This document shows positions 62,177 through 64,000 of a DNA stretch of 64,000 bases, one piece after another. The DNA is from CAKXIK01 sp050947015. Lineage in GTDB: Bacteria > Bacillota > Clostridia > Oscillospirales > Acutalibacteraceae. Both the position numbers and the translations under genes were made by a program. Every line of letters starts with the position of its first letter. Positions within the stretch are counted from its first letter, which is position 1. The DNA is taken from assembly GCA_050947015.1 (NCBI GenBank), contig JBMNVT010000002.1, positions 1-64,000 of the forward strand, written 5' to 3'. Under the pieces are notes generated by a model that saw only the letters and a program-made list of their open reading frames with translations, made no database searches and was not told where the DNA came from.

Positions 62177-63247
62177 TCACCGAGACTGAAAGCTACCGAC
62201 CGGCGCGGTGTAAAAATAAATTTCTTCCTTTCCCTCCGGAGCGTCCCAACCCTGTGGGAAGATCCACTCTCCACGAAAAACCGAAAGACCTCCCCATGCC
62301 AATGTTCCGCCGCGGTGCAGCTGCGGCGCGGCATCGAGCCGGCCGGCCGGATAAAACGCCTGAGCGGCGGCATCGCGGCCGTTTGTGTCGCTGTAAAAAA
62401 AGTCCAGCATCAGATCACCTGTCACAGGATCGGACAGCGCGCAGGCCACCTCATAGATGTGCGTTCCCATGGACGATGGCAGGACAAGATAAGTCTGCTG
62501 GCGGAAGCTCCAGTGCAGCAGGTCGTCCGATTCGCCGATATATTGCCGGCCACCGCAGCCCTCGCTGAGAAACATTTGGTATTTGCCTCCCGTTCTGACC
62601 GCCGAACCATCGCCGCCGCGCGGAATAACCGCCGCTTTGACCCACAGACGCGAAATTTCGTCCGGAACGACGGAACCCCGCTTTTCCCAATGAATCAGGT
62701 CGCTGCTGACCGCCATAAGCAAATCGACGCAGATGGCGCCCGGTTCCACACCGTACGCTTCCGCCTGCTGCGGAGAGGCGTTGTAAATACCGTTGTAAAA
62801 CATGACGAAGGTACCGTCCTCCGCGCGGTAGACCTTGGGATCCTCCACACTCTGCACCTCGTTCGATTCGGTTGGCCAGATGACCGGTTCGGTGTATTCC
62901 TGCCAGCCGGTCTCTTCGCTCCAGACGGCAAGACCGATACGGCTGCCGAGCGATTCCTTTTTTACTCCGGCGCGGTAAAACAACCACAATTGGTCGTCCT
63001 GCACCAACAGAGACGGGTTGAACAGAAAAGAAGACGTCCAACCGATGCCGGTTGGATCGCCGAGCGGCTTCCGCTTGCGGAAAGTCAGCCGGTCGTTGCG
63101 CCGGAACGGACCGACCGACCACTCCGGTTGCGGTTCATAACGGCCGCAGAAGGACTCCGTATTCAGTTCCCGCACTGCATCGCTCGTTTTCCGGTTCAGT
63201 GCCGCCAGATAATTCTGTTTCAGCTGTTCAAAATATTGTTGCTCCAT
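62177..63247 (-). CDS. Five-bladed beta-propeller glycosidase/phosphorylase (GH130/GH43-like)
   Basis: 356 aa, no signal peptide, so probably cytosolic. Blade-type motifs: FNPSLLVQDDQLWLFYRAG, EVQSVEDPKVYRAEDGTFVMFYNGIYN and WVKAAVIPRGG, with Asp in SVEDPKV a likely catalytic or binding residue. This pattern fits GH130 (mannoside phosphorylases and hydrolases) or the related GH43/32 propellers; I cannot choose the reaction. It stands between the penicillin-binding protein and alaS. Confidence 0.7.
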   Translation of the reverse strand: MEQQYFEQLKQNYLAALNRKTSDAVRELNTESFCGRYEPQPEWSVGPFRRNDRLTFRKRKPLGDPTGIGWTSSFLFNPSLLVQDDQLWLFYRAGVKKESLGSRIGLAVWSEETGWQEYTEPVIWPTESNEVQSVEDPKVYRAEDGTFVMFYNGIYNASPQQAEAYGVEPGAICVDLLMAVSSDLIHWEKRGSVVPDEISRLWVKAAVIPRGGDGSAVRTGGKYQMFLSEGCGGRQYIGESDDLLHWSFRQQTYLVLPSSMGTHIYEVACALSDPVTGDLMLDFFYSDTNGRDAAAQAFYPAGRLDAAPQLHRGGTLAWGGLSVFRGEWIFPQGWDAPEGKEEIYFYTAPVGSFQSR

Positions 63248-63336
63248 TCGATCCTCGCCGTTTCTGCTAAATCAAAATTACTCGATATTCCGAGCTGGAT
63301 TCATTGTATCACACAGCGGAAGAGCGTGTCAATCGG

Positions 63337-63384
63337 ACTGAACTTCGGTATCTCTATTCAACTGAACTTCGGTATCTCTATTCA
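63337..63384. repeat. Perfect 24-bp tandem duplication
   Basis: The unit begins ACTGAACTTCGGTATC and ends TCTATTCA; it occurs twice head to tail (63337-63360, 63361-63384) with no mismatch. The last copy ends on the stop codon of the penicillin-binding protein gene. A recent slip or repeat expansion. Confidence 0.85.
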
Positions 63385-64000
63385 TGAGCCATCCGTTCTG
63401 CCCAGCCCCGCAAGACCATCGGCAATCTCTTTGAACACAGGAGCGCATATCCTGCTGCCCGATTTTCCGTTTTCCGCAAAAACAACAATGACATATTGCG
63501 GCTGTTCCGCAGGATAAAACCCGGCGCACCATGCCTGAATGACCGCTTCGCCGTCCGCATCGAAGCTGCCGGTTTCTGCGGTGGCGGTTTTTGCCCCTGC
63601 GCCGCCGGTTTCCGGCTTTCCGTCCGAAACGGTTCCATTTTCAACCGCATCCATCATATAACCGCGCACCAGCTCAGCCGTATGGGCAGTCATTGCGCGG
63701 GAGCTGACCTCGGCGGCCGACGCCGCAACAGTTTCTCCTCCCGAAACGCGTCCCTCCACCAGCGAAGGCTCGGTATAAATTCCTCCGCACGCAATCGCCT
63801 GTACCATTGCCGCAATCTGCAGAGGCGTTGCCAGCAGCTCGCCCTGACCAAACGAAAAATTGGCCAGCGCAGCCGGCGCGCTCAGGTCGCGTGCTCCCGG
63901 CAGGCTGCCCGCCGCCGCACAAAAATTGTTTGCCAACCATGTTGCCCTGCCAAAACCAAGTTTTTGGGCCATCTGCAGAATCGGCTGATAACCGATAGTA
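63382..64000 (-). CDS. Penicillin-binding protein transpeptidase, C-terminal part (cut by window edge)
   Basis: 206 residues visible; the frame is open to the right edge (TIGYQPILQMAQKLGFGRAT). The end of a transpeptidase domain: FSFGQGELLATPLQIAAMVQAIACGG is the conserved late region. The third active-site motif, normally KTG, reads KTA here (GAGAKTATAETGSF). AWCAGFYPAEQPQYVIVVFAENG follows. Class (elongation, division or sporulation) cannot be told without the N-terminus. Confidence 0.88.
   Translation of the reverse strand, partial: TIGYQPILQMAQKLGFGRATWLANNFCAAAGSLPGARDLSAPAALANFSFGQGELLATPLQIAAMVQAIACGGIYTEPSLVEGRVSGGETVAASAAEVSSRAMTAHTAELVRGYMMDAVENGTVSDGKPETGGAGAKTATAETGSFDADGEAVIQAWCAGFYPAEQPQYVIVVFAENGKSGSRICAPVFKEIADGLAGLGRTDGS

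Noticed and set aside
61877..63517. 546-codon open frame on the plus strand
   Set aside because: Antisense to the GH130-like gene and the T-box leader, Arg/Pro-rich with no domain; a shadow caused by GC-rich codons.

Overview
The window looks like a Clostridia chromosome (Firmicutes, probably the Oscillospiraceae/Ruminococcaceae side) that carries an integrated mobile element on its left third. Evidence for the host: AGGAGG-type ribosome binding sites, TTGACA/TATAAT promoters with 16-17 nt spacers, a T-box leader in front of alaS, RNase M5, a DUF951 protein, DegV proteins and an LplABC-type sugar transporter. The species cannot be named from this.

Positions 1-22.6 kb are the right part of a mobilizable or conjugative element inserted at a tRNA-Ser(CGA) gene (22563-22648). 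Its left end and most transfer genes lie outside the window. It holds a MobP-like relaxase (cut by the left edge) and a defence cassette on the minus strand (about 1.5-15.3 kb). A control module follows: a XRE repressor, two ImmA/IrrE metalloproteases and a Y-family polymerase under a cluster of AGTTCT operator half-sites. After it come a sigma-like protein behind an attenuator-like leader, a long gene-free structured stretch, a MazF toxin, an excisionase and a tyrosine integrase. Three further 5' halves of tRNA-Ser, at 192, 192 and 180 bp steps to the right, record earlier integrations at the same site.

The defence cassette is a class 2 DISARM variant: Vsr-like nuclease, cytosine-5 methyltransferase DrmMII, DrmE, DrmA helicase and DrmB (DUF1998). 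The usual phospholipase-D protein DrmC is not present. In its place downstream of drmB are a NERD-nuclease/SF1-helicase fusion and an AspBHI/MspJI-type endonuclease. That family normally cuts DNA containing 5-methylcytosine, which is the mark DrmMII should make, so the combination is puzzling. drmA carries a one-base frameshift in an A6 run. The promoter of the cassette and that of the immA operon share the same 16-nt operator at identical distance from the -10 box, which suggests that the element's own regulators control the defence genes.

Positions 23.2-64 kb are chromosomal. In order they hold gapA; a PutP-type symporter; an lplABC sugar ABC operon without its own ATPase; a Gfo/Idh/MocA oxidoreductase; and a GPP34-like protein. 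Next is a minus-strand housekeeping run (M18 aminopeptidase, lytic transglycosylase, coaE, Sua5, prfA, DUF951), an S1 protein, tatD, metG, and an O-acetylation pair (MBOAT plus DHHW). A DUF4091 protein, two DegV proteins and a TetR regulator follow. The last block runs gpsA, malic enzyme, DUF3783, rnmV, holA, comEC, a phosphoribosyltransferase, HIT and alaS with its T-box, then a GH130-like protein and a penicillin-binding protein cut by the right edge. Two decayed genes lie here: a GNAT acetyltransferase and the tail of an SGNH hydrolase.
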